Assembly: GCF_029962835.1 (NCBI RefSeq)
Contig: NC_080582.1
Location: 16,252,032-16,316,031, forward strand
Length of the DNA stretch: 64,000 nt
Origin: Magnolia sinica
Taxonomy: Eukaryota; Streptophyta; Magnoliopsida; Magnoliales; Magnoliaceae
Direction: 5' to 3'
The notes under the pieces are model-generated. The model was not told the origin of the DNA. It worked only from the letters and a program-made list of their open reading frames with translations, and did not search any database. Both the position numbers and the translations under genes were made by a program. The number at the start of each line of letters is the position of its first letter. Position 1 is the stretch's first letter. Positions 10,516 to 21,854 of the stretch are shown piece by piece.

Positions 10516-10955
10516 GAGAGAGCTTGCCAGTCTCTCCTGTCAACCTCTTCGTCTCCCTCTCGAGTTCAACCTCCCTCTCTTTTTCGGATCGACATCAACT
10601 TGTTTCCCTAGATGGTGATGTTGATTTAGGATTAGGAATTTTTCTCTTCTTTCTCTTCTCTCTTTACATGGTGATGTTGATTTAGGATTAGGGATTTTGC
10701 TCCCTTCGGTTGATAGTTTGATGAGAGATTAGAGATTAGGGTTTGAAATTGAAAATCCGCAGTAAGGAATTCTTCAAATCCCTAATCCATAACTTGAGAT
10801 TTTTCAAATTTATAATTCCTAATTAGCATTTTCATATTAGAAATTGAAATTTCATATTATGAGATTTTTCAAATCTCTAATCCATAACTTGAAATTCTTC
10901 AAATTTCTAATTAGCATTTTTCAATCCCTAATACATAGTAGGGAATTCCCTATTT

Positions 10956-10958
<3 letters not shown>

Positions 10959-11040
<82 letters not shown>
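10959..11040. repeat. (TA)n(GA)n compound microsatellite
   Basis: About 24 TA steps followed by about 17 GA steps. The opposite arm has only non-repetitive 'ttatctctaaaaacaaa' at this point (about 12150), so the expansion arose after the palindrome formed. Confidence 0.85.
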
Positions 11041-11044
<4 letters not shown>

Positions 11045-11837
11045 ACATTCCTAATCAAATGTGCGGTTTTTTTTTTTCAATCCCTAATTAGGATTTTGCA
11101 TTTGTAAATTTAATTGGGGACTTTTTTCAATCCAGTTACGGTTTTCAATTTTTAATCCCTAATTAGGGATTACAGATTAATTAGAGATTGTAGACTGAAA
11201 ATCTTAAATTAGGTTTTTTTTAACATTTGATTAGGGTTTTGATTAAAATCTTCATTATAATTTTGATTAAGATTTTTTTACTATTTTAATTAGGGTTCTT
11301 CATTTGATCAGCGATATGATTGTTTTAGTAAGTTACCTTCACCTTAAATGTTATCTCTAAAATAAAAAAATAAAAAATAAAAATTTTGGGAATGGACTAA
11401 CCCTTGCTTAATTGGTAATCTGGACCTAATTTGCTGAATGCTTGCTTGAATTACGGAATCATGTCGTAATTGAAAAGTTAACTTGATAAGCTAAAACTGT
11501 TTTTTTTTTTTTTTTCTAGCTTGAGTGTTGTCTAACCTTTGAACTATAGCCACGCTCTTTGTTGATAAAAAATGGATAACCACCTTGGGTTTTATCATTC
11601 TACAGATATTTGCCTCAAAAGGCTTGTTGCTAACAATAATCAAGGTGGTTATCCATTTTTTGTCAACAAAGAGCGTGGCTATAGTTCAAAGGTTAAACAT
11701 CACTCAAGCTAAAAAAAATAATTGGTTTTAGCTTATCAAGTTAACTTTCCAATGGCGACGTGATTCCGTAATTCAAGCAAGCATTCAACAAATTAGGTCT
11801 AGATTACCAATTAGGCAAGGGTTAGTCAATTCCCAGA

Positions 11838-11862
11838 TATATATATATATATATATATATAA
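11838..11862. repeat. (TA)n microsatellite in right foldback arm
   Basis: A run of AT dinucleotides, absent from the matching point of the left arm (about 11365). Confidence 0.8.
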
Positions 11863-12919
11863 CATTTAAGGCGAGGGTAACTTACTAAAACAATCATATC
11901 CCTGATCAAACGAAGAACCCTAATAAAAATCGTAAAAAATCTTAATCAAAACCCTAATCAAATGTTTAAAAAAACCTATTTTAAGATTTTCAGTCTACAA
12001 TCTCTAATTAATTTGTAATCCCTAATTAGGGATTAAAAATTGAAAATCGTAACTAGATTAAAAAAAAAAGTCCGCAATTAAATTTACAAATGCAAAATCC
12101 TAATTAGGGATTGAAAATAATAATAAATACTCACATTTGATTAGGAATGTTATCTCTAAAAACAAAAAACAAATAGGGAATCCCCTACTGTGGATTAGGG
12201 ATTGAAAAATGTTAATTAGAAATTTGAAGAATCTCGAGTTATGGATTAGGGATTTGAAAAATCCCCTAACATGAATTTTTAACTTCTAATATGAAAATGC
12301 TAATTAGGAATTATAAATTTGAAAAATCTCAAGTTATGGATTAGGGATTTGAAAATTTTCCTACTACGGATTTTCAATTTCAAACCATAATCTCTAATCT
12401 CTCATCAAACTGTCAATCGAAGGGAGCAAAATCCCTAATCCTAAATCAGCATCACCATGTAAAGAGAGAAGAGAAAGAAGAGCGAAATTCCTAATCCTAA
12501 ATCAACATCATCATGTAGAGGAAACGAGTTGATGCCGATCCGAAAAAGAGAGGAAGGTTGAAGTCGAGAGGGAGACGGAGAGGTCGACAAGAGAGACCGG
12601 CAAGCTCTCTCTCTACTACTTCTTCTTCTTCTTCTTCTTTTTTTTCCCTGCACGGCAGAGAGATTTTTTTTTTTTCTGCACGGCGGGGTGACGCGGGAGA
12701 GAATCTCTCTACGCAACTGGAGAGAGAAACGAGCTAACATCATTTGCTCTGCCGTTTGGAAGAGTGAAGCCGGCCCCACATATTAGGGCCAATAGAATGC
12801 TGCCACCTCAACTCAGTAGCCCTTACGGTACTGAGTTACTCAGTACACAATCCGATTCCCTTCCCTTAGGTCACCTTTTCTTGGGAAATGGTTTTACCCC
12901 TTCGCTTTACTTCTCATAT

Positions 12920-13115
12920 GACTAGATCGTATCGGAACAGATCGAATGGGATCCAATCGGATCGGTCCGGATTGACCACTGATCCGAACTCGATCCGATG
13001 TACGATCGGATTTGAGTAGGCCTACTCAATCCGCACCTATCCGGGTCTTCGGTTCGGTTTAGCTTGGGTCGGATTCTATCCAGCTTTATACCTAATCCGA
13101 GTCTTAATACACTGG
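12920..13115. mobile_element. Possible hAT-like element, right half
   Basis: GATCGGATC/GATCCGAAC words like those at 9190-9440, ending in 'cctaatccgagtctta'. It is read as the other half of the element split by the insertions at 9440-12920; this is low confidence. Confidence 0.3.
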
Positions 13116-13129
13116 GACGGAGCCTTTAA

Positions 13130-16100
13130 CCTCGATGCAGATTACAGACGGTGCTATGTGAGCCCATTAAGATGTATGTGTTTAATGTATGCCATGGGAA
13201 ATAGTGGTGATGAACACACACCTTTAAAAACTTCTCGTAAGGGCCGAACCTAATCTGGTGGAGAGCTTTAACCTACCGTAGGGTGGGCCCCACAGAATTT
13301 TGGACCTAAGGCCTAATGTTTTTCTGTGGCATGTAATGATTTGAGTGGATTTCAGATAATCATCAGGTGGGGCTCGGTGCATCTCCCAACTTTTTCGTTT
13401 AGTGTGGTCCATCTAAATAACAAGTCAGCCTAATTTTCCGGATGTAAGACTAACTATAATATACTTAACAATAGGAGTGGATATCACATACACATATGGT
13501 GGGCCCTGTAAAAGATTGGCAGGGGCGTCCCACTCCGGCTGTTAGATGAGATTTTCAAAAGCCTGACTCCAGGCAATGTGCACTAAGTTCAGAGCCACAC
13601 AATGAAGCATGTGTTTTATGCAGACTGATTTATCCATTTTTCAGTTCAATTTTAGGCATGGGCAAATAATGATGCAGATCCAAAGTTAAGTGGACGACCA
13701 CCAAAGAAAACAGTGGGAGTTAAAGCCCACAGTTGAAACCTTCTTATGTAGGCCACTGAAAAAAGTGAGATTCACTGTTGAAATAGTCTTAGGGCTCACC
13801 GTGATGTTCTATTTTCCAAGGTCCTGTACTTAGATGAACCGAAAAACACAAATATGAGCTCAATGACCGTTTTTTTTTTCCCCATGTTCCACCTAAAGCT
13901 TAGGATCTGCAAATGCCCTAAAATGAGTTAGAAAATGAATAGACAATATGGATAAAACACATGCAGTATAGTGGCCCCCAAAGAGCTTGGGCCACGCGGT
14001 GCCACACCGATATCTCTACAGCCGGTGCAATTAGATTCCTTCTATTATTATTATTATTATTATTTTTATTTTATGGGATGCCCACCGAGCCCCAACTACA
14101 ATGCGTACCTGAAATCTATTTGGACCATTAAATCTAAAATTCCATATAGAGCCTAAGTCCACAAAAATCAAGTTAGCCTATGATTCAAATGGGCCACAAT
14201 AAATGAAGTGGTTATAAGATAGATGTTGTTCATTGAGTTTTTTCAAGGCCCACCATGATTATCATGTGACATCCACTCAAACCTTTAGATGCCAAAAATT
14301 TATTTAAGATCCGGTCCAAAAAATAAGGACAATCTTTACTCAAGTGGGCCACGCCAAGGGAAACAATTTAGAGGATGCACGTGGCCCTATACACTATTTT
14401 CAATCAACCGTGTGGTCCATTTTAATCACAGATAGAATTGAGCTTTGAGCAATTCTCTTAAAAATGTTTCGTGTGCACCGGTTGGAGAGTGCATTTTGGA
14501 AATGTGTCCCTCCCAATGCAGCCCATGGCAAGATTGGGATGTAACTGGTGTCAGCCGGAGAGGACGAATGAAAATGGGTAGAAATGGCTTTTTATCTTCA
14601 CCTGTGTAGTAGGAAACATTATTTTAAAATATATAATTTAAAGGCTTTTTGCATAAATTAATTTTTATGAGGAATTTTTCAATAAAAATTCAATTCTTTT
14701 ATAACAACACCTTGTTAATGATATTTGCATTTCTACCTATTTAATTCATTTTTAAGTAACTTCATTAATTGGCGGGCAGTTTCATCATTTTAGGAAAAAT
14801 CATAGTTGGAGAAAATTAACCTAAGGTAACCATTGGACGATTAATATTTTGTAAAATTATCTTTATTTTACTAACTAACAATTACTGGAATATATAGGAA
14901 AGATTTGAGATTTCTAGAGATTTATAGGGATCTTAGCAGATACTCTTCTTAACAAATAAATTTATTTAAAAAAAAAATAAAAATAAAAATAAAAAAATAA
15001 AAAAATCCCACTTTAGTAGGATTACCCTAATACTGTAACAAACCTAAATTCTACCCATACTCAAACTTTTCACGGCCAGCTTATTTAGACTTCAATCCAT
15101 ACACTTATCAAAGGGAACTGGTCACCTGTAGGGGTCTACACCGCATGTTTTCAGCCATTGGATGCTTTGAATGGGTGTCAAGGAAAAATAAAATAAAAGA
15201 ATATTTAACTTATTAAATAGGTGCCTGCAGGTAATCACTTCTGATAATTGAACGAGTCAGATCAAGAACTCATCTCAACTATGCACAACTCATCCTACTT
15301 GCACACCTTCCAAGAACATTTGGCATCTATTCACACCAGCCATGATAGAATATCTCTTAATATGAGAAAAGAGGGAAATTTCAATAGATGTACATACCTG
15401 AAATTGATGGCTTTCCAGTAGCAACTCAAATAAAATTAACAAGACATATCAAGAACTGCAGCAAGCTTGCAAGCTTCATACTGCATATGTTTATTTATGC
15501 TACCCAAAAGTAGAGGTGAAGGCAAGTGTGATGAAGAAGTGGATGCTTCCTTGCATGTAAGGGAGAGGAAAAGAGAAAGGTAGGTGCTTCCTTCCAACAG
15601 AGGGAATGGGATGTCCTGTGGAAGAGAGGAATCCCTTTTGCAGTCAAAAGCAATCTTGGCACTCTTTACACTAAGAGGGGTAGGCCAGAGTGTGTTTCAT
15701 TCGAGGCAAAATTCCCTCTTCGAAATTTTTTGGAATTAGTCGTGTTGGGTTTATGATTGATGCATCCAAGCCATTGTTCTGTTTGCTCCCATCATGGATG
15801 GAAAATGTCTCCAAAATCTCCCAAATTGAAAGATTGTAGCCATCAAATCTTTGGCCTTTCCTTCCATGAATGTGGTCTGTTCATTCATTTCTTTTAACCA
15901 TGTATTTGCATGCCAAAAATGGGAAGGTTAGTGCTAACCAATTGAGAGGATATATTGGTATTGGTACATCCATATTTGGGGATGTTAGATCAATGGCTTG
16001 AATAGACTATCCACGAGCCCCACATCTACCAACTAAGTTGAGAAACTAACAGAGAACTCAGCAGTTTTCATTCACATAAAATGTAAACAACAATCATATG

Positions 16101-16135
16101 GAGATTACGTGATGCAGTGCAGATGCTAAGGCCCC
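13130..16135. repeat. Duplicated unit, copy A, right part
   Basis: It aligns with 31060-34125 (copy B). Shared phrases include 'agtggatttca.ataatca', 'gggcgtcccactcc', 'ttgcca.aaa.tcatttagg', 'gcagtttcatcatttta' and 'gtacatacctgaaattt', then 'catcatggatgga' and 'cccacatctaccaac', ending at 'gtgatgcagtgcagatgcta'. No gene is recognised. 15330-15720 is most like copies B, C and D. Confidence 0.7.
13605..13990. mobile_element. GTGGGCCC-family MITE inside copy A
   Basis: Left 'gaagcatgtgttttatgcag' and right 'ggataaaacacatgcagta' are inverted, with the family interior. The same insertion is present at 31530-31910 in copy B, so it predates the duplication. Confidence 0.5.
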
Positions 16136-16660
16136 CTTTGCGGGCTTGGATATTTGAAATGCATTGGGCTCAAATCATAATTACATTTGAGTCGAGGTGA
16201 TTCCGTTTGCAAGCTTGGATTTGCAGATCTAAATCAATTTTTATATCCTAAATATATGTATGTTATTCGATAGAATGACTGTAATAAGCCCATTAAAATA
16301 TTTACTTTGGCCAAGAAAGGGGAAATTTTGAGCCTGGGGTGGGTCACAGAATCACAAAGAAGTGACTCATGACATTTTTTAAATTTCCATTTAGATGTTC
16401 CGCATTTGAATAGTTTAGATCATTCAATTGATGTAATTTTAGTATTGCAGCTGATAATTAGATTATTTTGAGGCATCATCAATATTCAATGGATTAATAC
16501 ACTAGAGAGAGGCATTTCCTTTTAATAAAGATAGATTTGATATTACCTTCAAATCAAGGGTGCCAAACACAAACGGCAGCTATTTGAACTTGAAATGCAC
16601 TCATTTATCACCAAATCCAAGGTGTTAAATGGGATTTAAGATTCAAATCTGTACCTACTC
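16136..16660. mobile_element. Possible MITE at the right edge of copy A
   Basis: It starts 'ggccccctttgcgggcttgg' where copies B and C each have a different 'GTTTG'-type start. Phrases near the end ('gtgccaaacacaaacggcag', 'aaatccaaggtg') look like an inverted partner. Ends are not exact and there is no coding. Confidence 0.3.
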
Positions 16661-16717
16661 TTGTGGATGCATCTGATATTATAAGTCTGGTGCATTCAGA
16701 TTCTAGAGCAATGGTTC

Positions 16718-17146
16718 TAGGGTTGTCAATAGGCTGGGTAGTCCTGACGGGCCTTCGGGCTTCCCCCATGTTTGGCTTGGTTTGGTATGGTGTACACGCC
16801 TCACGGTCAGGCTTGGGCTTAAATCAAATCGGGCTCGACTTGGGCTTAGCTCCCCAAAACCCATAAATCCAGCCGAGCCCAATAGGTCTTTTCTAAACCT
16901 ACTTTTCTCCATTTCTTTCACTCTCCCTCTCTCTCTCTCTCACATAAGGCACGCCAAAATATCATTTATCCTTAGTGATATTGAGGGTTTGGTGAGACAC
17001 GGGTTAGGCTTTGTGTAAATTGCCCCGGCTGGACTCGGGCTGAACTATTTTAGCTCATCATCGGCCCGCATTGGATTTGGGCTAGTTCAGAATTACAGGC
17101 CGGGCTTGAACGGAGCTTGGCCTAACCCAGCCCATTAACAGCTCTA
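16718..17146. mobile_element. hAT-type MITE with 8-bp target duplication
   Basis: The left end tagggttgtcaataggctgg pairs with the right end, which reads tagagctgttaatgggctgg on the reverse strand. Flanking octamers are aatggttc (16710-16717) and catggttc (17147-17154), 7 of 8 identical. An 8-bp duplication and this kind of terminus fit hAT. The 429-bp interior is GGGCTCGG-rich with a CT run at about 16921 and no transposase. Confidence 0.75.
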
Positions 17147-17216
17147 CATGGTTCCTTCTGCATGATGAGGTGAGCGGATTCCCTTTGACACCAGGTTCAA
17201 AGATATCTCTGTACCT

Positions 17217-17645
17217 AGAGCTGTGTGGACATGTAGAGATGTTCATGACAAATCCACTCCGTCCATCTGTTTTTAAAAGCGTACAATAGGACAAAATTCT
17301 AAAAACCAATCGGATCCAAAACTCATGTGCTTTATACCACATGAAACAGGGGGGATTGAATGCCTGACGGTGACAAAAGTTTTATATTGGGGATGATATT
17401 TGTTGCAACAGTTTATCTGAGTGGTAATAATTATATGAATGGGTTGGATGGTATAGAAATATGTTGGACAGTTCCAAGAAGATTTTAATGATGGATGTTG
17501 TTGTTCCCACTGTTTTTTTGGTGTGGTCCACCTAAGTATTGGATCTACCTGAATTTTAAAATCCTGTCATATTTTCGTCTTGGAAAACAGATGGCCAAAA
17601 TGGATTTGTCACAGACATCTCTGTAGACCCACAGCCTCTGTGCCA
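17217..17645. mobile_element. Foldback-type MITE
   Basis: Left 'agagatgttcatgacaaatc' and right 'gatttgtcacagacatctct' are inverted complements with few mismatches, flanked by similar 'ctgt..ac.tagagctgtg' sequences. The interior has the 'gttcccactgtttttttggtgtggtccacc' landmark shared with GTGGGCCC elements. Non-coding. Confidence 0.55.
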
Positions 17646-17689
17646 TGGTAAAAGTCAATTCAATTAAAGTAGCAAATGCCCATTGACAC

Positions 17690-17990
17690 TAGAATGCTGG
17701 GACGGGAAGTTAGTGGGCCACCATTATATTGGTAGGAAATCCACCTATCTCGCAACATAGGATAAAAATTAATGTAAATCCAAAACTCAAGTGGGCCGTA
17801 CAATGAAAAATGCACCCACAATCAAAACCTTCCTAGGATCCACGGTGATGTTTATATGCCATCCATACCATATTATTCTTATTTGGATCAACTGTAAACA
17901 CAAAAATTAGCCTATTTGGATGAACTGAAAATACAAAAATTAGCCAATCCAAAACTTTTGTCACCTTAGGAATATTTTAACAGTGCAATC
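17690..17990. repeat. Dispersed repeat shared with 40080-40640 and 42180-42730
   Basis: The phrases 'gatgaactgaaaatacaaaa' and 'atccaaaacttttgtcacc' occur in all three places. Within this copy a 31-bp stretch is tandemly doubled at about 17883-17945. No coding. Confidence 0.5.
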
Positions 17991-19395
17991 CTCTGTCAAT
18001 GAAACCAAGCTGGATGCTTTTGATGACAGAATTCTTAGGTCCATCTGGGGGATAAAAAAATAAGGGTTTAGCTTGAATGTTGAAGGTGTGGCAGTGGGTG
18101 TAATGGTTGCTTGTAACAAATGCATTTGGTGTTCGAAGGGTACTCACATTGGTTCATTCTCATTGTTGATTGTATTCAGGGATATATCTTCTCAGTTTAG
18201 ATGGATGTTTTTGGCAGTGTATGGTCCGTGCAGTATGACTCAAAGAAATCTATTCTGGGGCAGAGTTGAATTAGGTCAGAGCTATTTTCAATCTTCCCTA
18301 GTACCTTGGGGGAGACTTCAATGTAATAAGGTTTGTTCATGAGTAGTGTAATGTGGGACAAGTTACTAGAACTATTGAAGGATTCAAGGAGTGGGTGTGA
18401 CAAAACAAATACATCTTTGCTCAAATGGGAGGGAGAATCCAATTTTGGTAAGATTAGATAGATTCATGATTTCTATGGATTGAGTTGATGAATTCTTGTT
18501 GGTAAAATCATGCAATCTACCCAGATCATCCTCAGATCATCGTCCTATTCTGCTTGAAGTTGAGGAGAGCTGGGGGCCCAAACCATTCCGATTTGAACTT
18601 GTTTGGCTGGAAGTGGACAACTTTGCTTATCTAGTTAAAAGTCGATGGCTATCTTTCTCGATTTCAAGTATGGTTGGATACCGATTGGCCCAAAAGATTA
18701 AATACCGAAAGTCAAAATTATCAGAATGAAAGGAGGAGTTCATTAGCAAAAGAGCTGAAAGCATAATCAATTAACTAAATGAGCCTGATGTAAAAGAATA
18801 GGGGGCTATCCCATCAACACAAGATCCGCATAGACGCTTATTACTTTTGAGCGGAGTGTTCAAAGTAACTTGAGGAAGAAGAAATCATGTGGAGGCGGAG
18901 GTTGAGGGTTGTCTGGCTTTCATGGTATCGAGAGTGCCTAGGCAAGAAATAATAAGATTAGCAGTATTTTGGTAGATAGAGAAAGACTATAAGAAAAGTA
19001 TAAAGTATGCTCTGCCATCCGCAATTACCATTCAAAGTTATTACGTAGCGAAGGTTGGAAGCAACATTTGCTAAACAACTTGTCTTTTCATGGTATCTCG
19101 GTAGCGGACATGGAATATCTTGAGAATTTGATTGTGGAAGAGGAAATCAAGTGCGTTATCGAGTCTTTGGGTAGAGACAAGGCTCCATATTTCGACGGTT
19201 TCCCTACTGTGTATTTCCTGGTCTTTTGGGACATAGTTAAGAAGGATGTAGTGGAGTTTGTGCAAGAGTTTTATGATGAGGGTCTTCTTGCAAAAGGGGA
19301 TAGGAGCATCATTCATACCCTTAATTCCAAAAAGAGGAGCAGAGTAACTATTAGATTTTTGGCCTACTAGTCTCATTGTGTGGACATTACTTCTG

Positions 19396-19396
<1 letters not shown>
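17991..19396 (+). pseudogene. L1-type LINE: endonuclease and start of reverse transcriptase, broken
   Basis: The frame at about 18001 opens with NETKLDAFDDRILRSIWG, which matches the catalytic ETK region of the apurinic-like endonuclease of plant L1 LINEs. It is followed by a stop and then NVEGVAVGVMVAC. RWMFLAVYGPCSMTQRNLFW (about 18195-18260) and SSSDHRPILLEVEESWGPKP (about 18523-18582) are the YGP and SDH motifs of the same nuclease. After several frame breaks, 19068-19370 gives the RT N-terminus (IVEEEIKCVIESLGRDKAP, DGFPTVYFLVFW, DVVEFVQEF). The YADD core, RT C-terminus and 3' end are missing; the element is cut at 19396 by an oppositely oriented LINE tail. Clearly dead. Confidence 0.85.
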
Positions 19397-19427
<31 letters not shown>

Positions 19428-20005
19428 TAGGAACTTTCCATTACATGAATAAAACATATACAGCAGGAAAAAAATTTTGGGCAGGCCTGCTGACAAAAGG
19501 AAGTAGGCCCACCTATCATAAAACTGGAAAGAAAGAAAAACTGAAAAAGATAAAAGAGATTAAGCTTCCCGAAGGTTGCCTAGGCCCACTCAGTCTAGAT
19601 CAGTGACCTGCGAATGGAAGAAGGGAGGTCACCAAAGGAGTCGAAGATCCGGTGATGTTGCTCATGGCTCCCTAAGCGAGCAAGGCCATTTTGTGACCGA
19701 GTTGGCTTGTCTTGAGGGTGTGGCTGAGGCGAATATCCATGTTGCATGTAGTATTCATGATTCGAACCATCCAATACCACATAGACCAAGAGGGACGGGA
19801 TTTCTTGGAGATGGCGGAGACGACACATTTTCAATCACTGTCCACCTCCGCCTTTGTGAAGCCATGCCGCGCACACTCTAGAAGCCCATCGAGGATTGCT
19901 CCGATCTCAACCCTGGTATTAGAACCGAGACCATAGGTTGCCAAGAAGGCGAAGAGGAAGTTTCCAGCCGAGTCCCTGCCAACTCCACCTCCTCCAAATG
20001 GGCCC
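19397..20005 (-). pseudogene. 5'-truncated LINE 3' end with RNase H-like domain and poly(A)
   Basis: The minus-strand frame 20016-19831 reads GPFGGGGVGRDSAGNFLFAF, YGLGSNTRVEIGAILDGLLE and EVDSD. These are the first strands and acidic residues of the RVT_3-type RNase H that ends many plant L1 LINEs. After a frameshift, LARLGSHEQ and FDSFGDLPSSIRRSLI (about 19690-19600) supply the usual tail. The element ends in a run of about 24 T on the plus strand (19397-19422), i.e. a poly(A) tail on its own strand. Length is about 610 bp, so it is a 5'-truncated insertion, typical of LINE retroposition. Its 5' boundary at about 20005 abuts a copia fragment; no target duplication was found. Confidence 0.75.
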
Positions 20006-21024
20006 GGGTTACTCAATATGATTTCGAGCTGGAACAGATGGATGTCAAGACTGCATTCCTACATTGGAAATTGGAAGAGCATATCTTCATGAAGTAACTA
20101 GAGGGCTATAAAGTTAAAGGGGCAAAAAACAAGGTTTGCAGGTTAATGAGGTCATTGTACAGCTTAAAACAAACACGTAGGCAGTGGTATAAAAAATTTG
20201 ATTCTTTTATATTGGGTCAAAAATTTACTCAGAGCGAATACGATCACTGTGTCTATTACAAGACACTGAGTGATAAAAAATTCATTATCGTAATATTATA
20301 TGTTAATGATATGTTGATCGCCTATCATGATATGTCTGAAATCAACGTATTGAAGACTCAGTTATCAAGGACATTTGAAATGAAAGATCTGGGGACTGCA
20401 AAAAGAATTCTCGGTATAGATATTCATAGATACAGGAAGAGGAGCATGCTTTGGTTATCACAGGCAGAATATCTTGAAAAGGTACTGATCAAGTATAGGA
20501 TGGACTAGGCAAAGCCAGTGAGCATTCCTCACGTGGCTCACCTCCTAAATCAAATGAGAAAAAGCAAGTTGTCTCATGTGCCTTATTCGAATGTACTTGA
20601 CAGTTTAATGTATGTCATGGTCTATACAAGACCAGATATTTCACAAGCAGTTGGTGTTGTGAACAGATACATGTCAAACTCTGGCAAGCAACATTAGGAA
20701 GCAGTGAAATGACTACTTCGACACATTTGAGGTACGAAAGACTACGTCTTAACTTTTAAGAAGATATGAGCAAAGTTGGTAGGGTATATGGTTTCAAACT
20801 ACGCATGCAGTGTGGATTATAGAAATTCAACTTCAAGATACTTGTTTGTACTAGCAGGTAAAGCAATCAATTGGTTATCGAAGCTTCAATCCGTGGTGGC
20901 TGTTTCCACGACCGAAGCAGAATATATGGTAGTGATAAAAGCATTTAAGGAATGTATTTGGTTAAGAGGCATGATAAATCAGTTGGGACTTCATTATTTC
21001 AGAAAAAATCATACTTTGAATTGA
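20006..21024 (+). pseudogene. Ty1/copia RT-RNase H fragment, degenerate
   Basis: The plus strand starts inside the copia RT: TQYDFELEQMDVKTAFLH, a stop, then MRSLYSLKQTRRQWYKKFD, EYDHCVYYK, VILYVNDMLIA (the YVDD box with D to N), EINVLKTQLSRTFEMKDLGT and GIDIHR. A stop at about 20508 is followed by the connection region (YTRPDISQAVGVVNRYM). RNase H follows at 20776-21024: NYACSVDYRNSTSRYLFVLA, NWLSKLQSVVAVSTTEAEYM. In copia elements the RT copies the element RNA into DNA; here gag, protease and integrase are absent, several stops occur and the catalytic box is altered, so it is inactive. The order RT then RNase H after integrase is the Ty1/copia order. Lineage resembles Tork. Confidence 0.85.
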
Positions 21025-21049
21025 TGGAAATTGGAGAAAAAAAACAAGG

Positions 21050-21836
21050 GAAACTAGTCATTTCACATATAACTTATTAATGATATAGCTTAATGAAAAC
21101 TTAATTTCAAAGGATATAAGTATTGTATTTGATGTCTTAAATCTAGTCAGATACAGGGTCTGTCGATGCCATCGACCGTCTGTTCGATGTCACCTTCGAT
21201 AACATCGAACAGTGCTCGATCCATCGAATTTATTTCGAATTTCCTCGGTTGGTTGTTGGACATATTGTTTCTATTTTCGATGACATAGAAGAGCTTTCAA
21301 TGACATCGAATACATGTTCAGTGCCATCGAAGATTGGTCGAGCAATCAAGAATTTCTGCAATATCCATGTTTTGTCGCTGGACTCTTTTGGTGTCTGTTC
21401 GATGTCATCAAAGGTAGTTCAATGACATCGAACGATTTACATAGATTTTTTTGCAAACCCACGGGATTTGCAAAATCTGTTTCCTGTTCGCTTTTGGTTT
21501 CTTTCTAAAGCTATATAAAGGGATGTATACGGGACTGGGAGGTATTCAAAGACATCCTAAGACTTCTAAAAAGGTTCTAGGGCTTTTAAAAGGGGTTCTA
21601 AGGTTTCAAGGGGTGAAAAAGGTGAGGTTTGAGGATTGCTCAAGCCAGGTAAGTTCTCTATCTTTGTAATCTCTTCTTTCATAGTAGAATTATGTCGTTT
21701 TGTGCCATGTTTTTTTCCCACAAGGGTTTTTTATGTTAAATCTCTGTGTTCTTCTTTGGTTTGTTTGGTGCTTTTAGATTATTATCCTAGATTTATCTCT
21801 CTGTGATTCCGCAGCACAAATCCTAACAATAGGGAT
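21050..21836 (+). mobile_element. Candidate 3' LTR of the plus-strand copia, with TTCGATG palindromes
   Basis: It follows the RNase H end and a purine-rich tract (aaaaaaaacaagggaaac, about 21036). It contains seven or more imperfect copies of a TTCGATGnCATCGAA palindrome at about 21165-21440, a TATA-like 'ctatataaaggg' at about 21511, and ends near 'atcctaaca'. No partner LTR is present, so limits are approximate. Confidence 0.45.
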
Positions 21837-21854
21837 GTAAATATCATATTAATG

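Larger units (their letters stand above)
10278..12858. mobile_element. Foldback element: long inverted repeat, 1.3-kb arms, 53-bp loop
   Basis: The left arm 10278-11587 pairs with the right arm 11641-12858 around a loop at 11588-11640. Next to the loop, 67 bases (11521-11587) match the reverse complement of 11641-11707 with 3 mismatches counted by eye. The outer ends gaatcggattgtgtactg and its complement also match. Both arms carry an (AAG)n/(CTT)n stretch and GA-rich sequence like a gene leader; short mirrored frames at 10330-10685 and 12441-12779 are palindrome by-products. Flanks 'cttcccctac' and 'ccttcccttag' might be an imperfect target duplication. Long terminal inverted repeats suggest a Mutator-like or foldback transposon. 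Read-through transcription would give a hairpin RNA. No transposase is present. Confidence 0.85.

Noticed and set aside
10330-10685. Arginine-rich protein gene (mirrored at 12441-12779)
   Set aside because: Overlapping frames across an AAG/GA tract within the foldback arms; both arms show them because of the palindrome.
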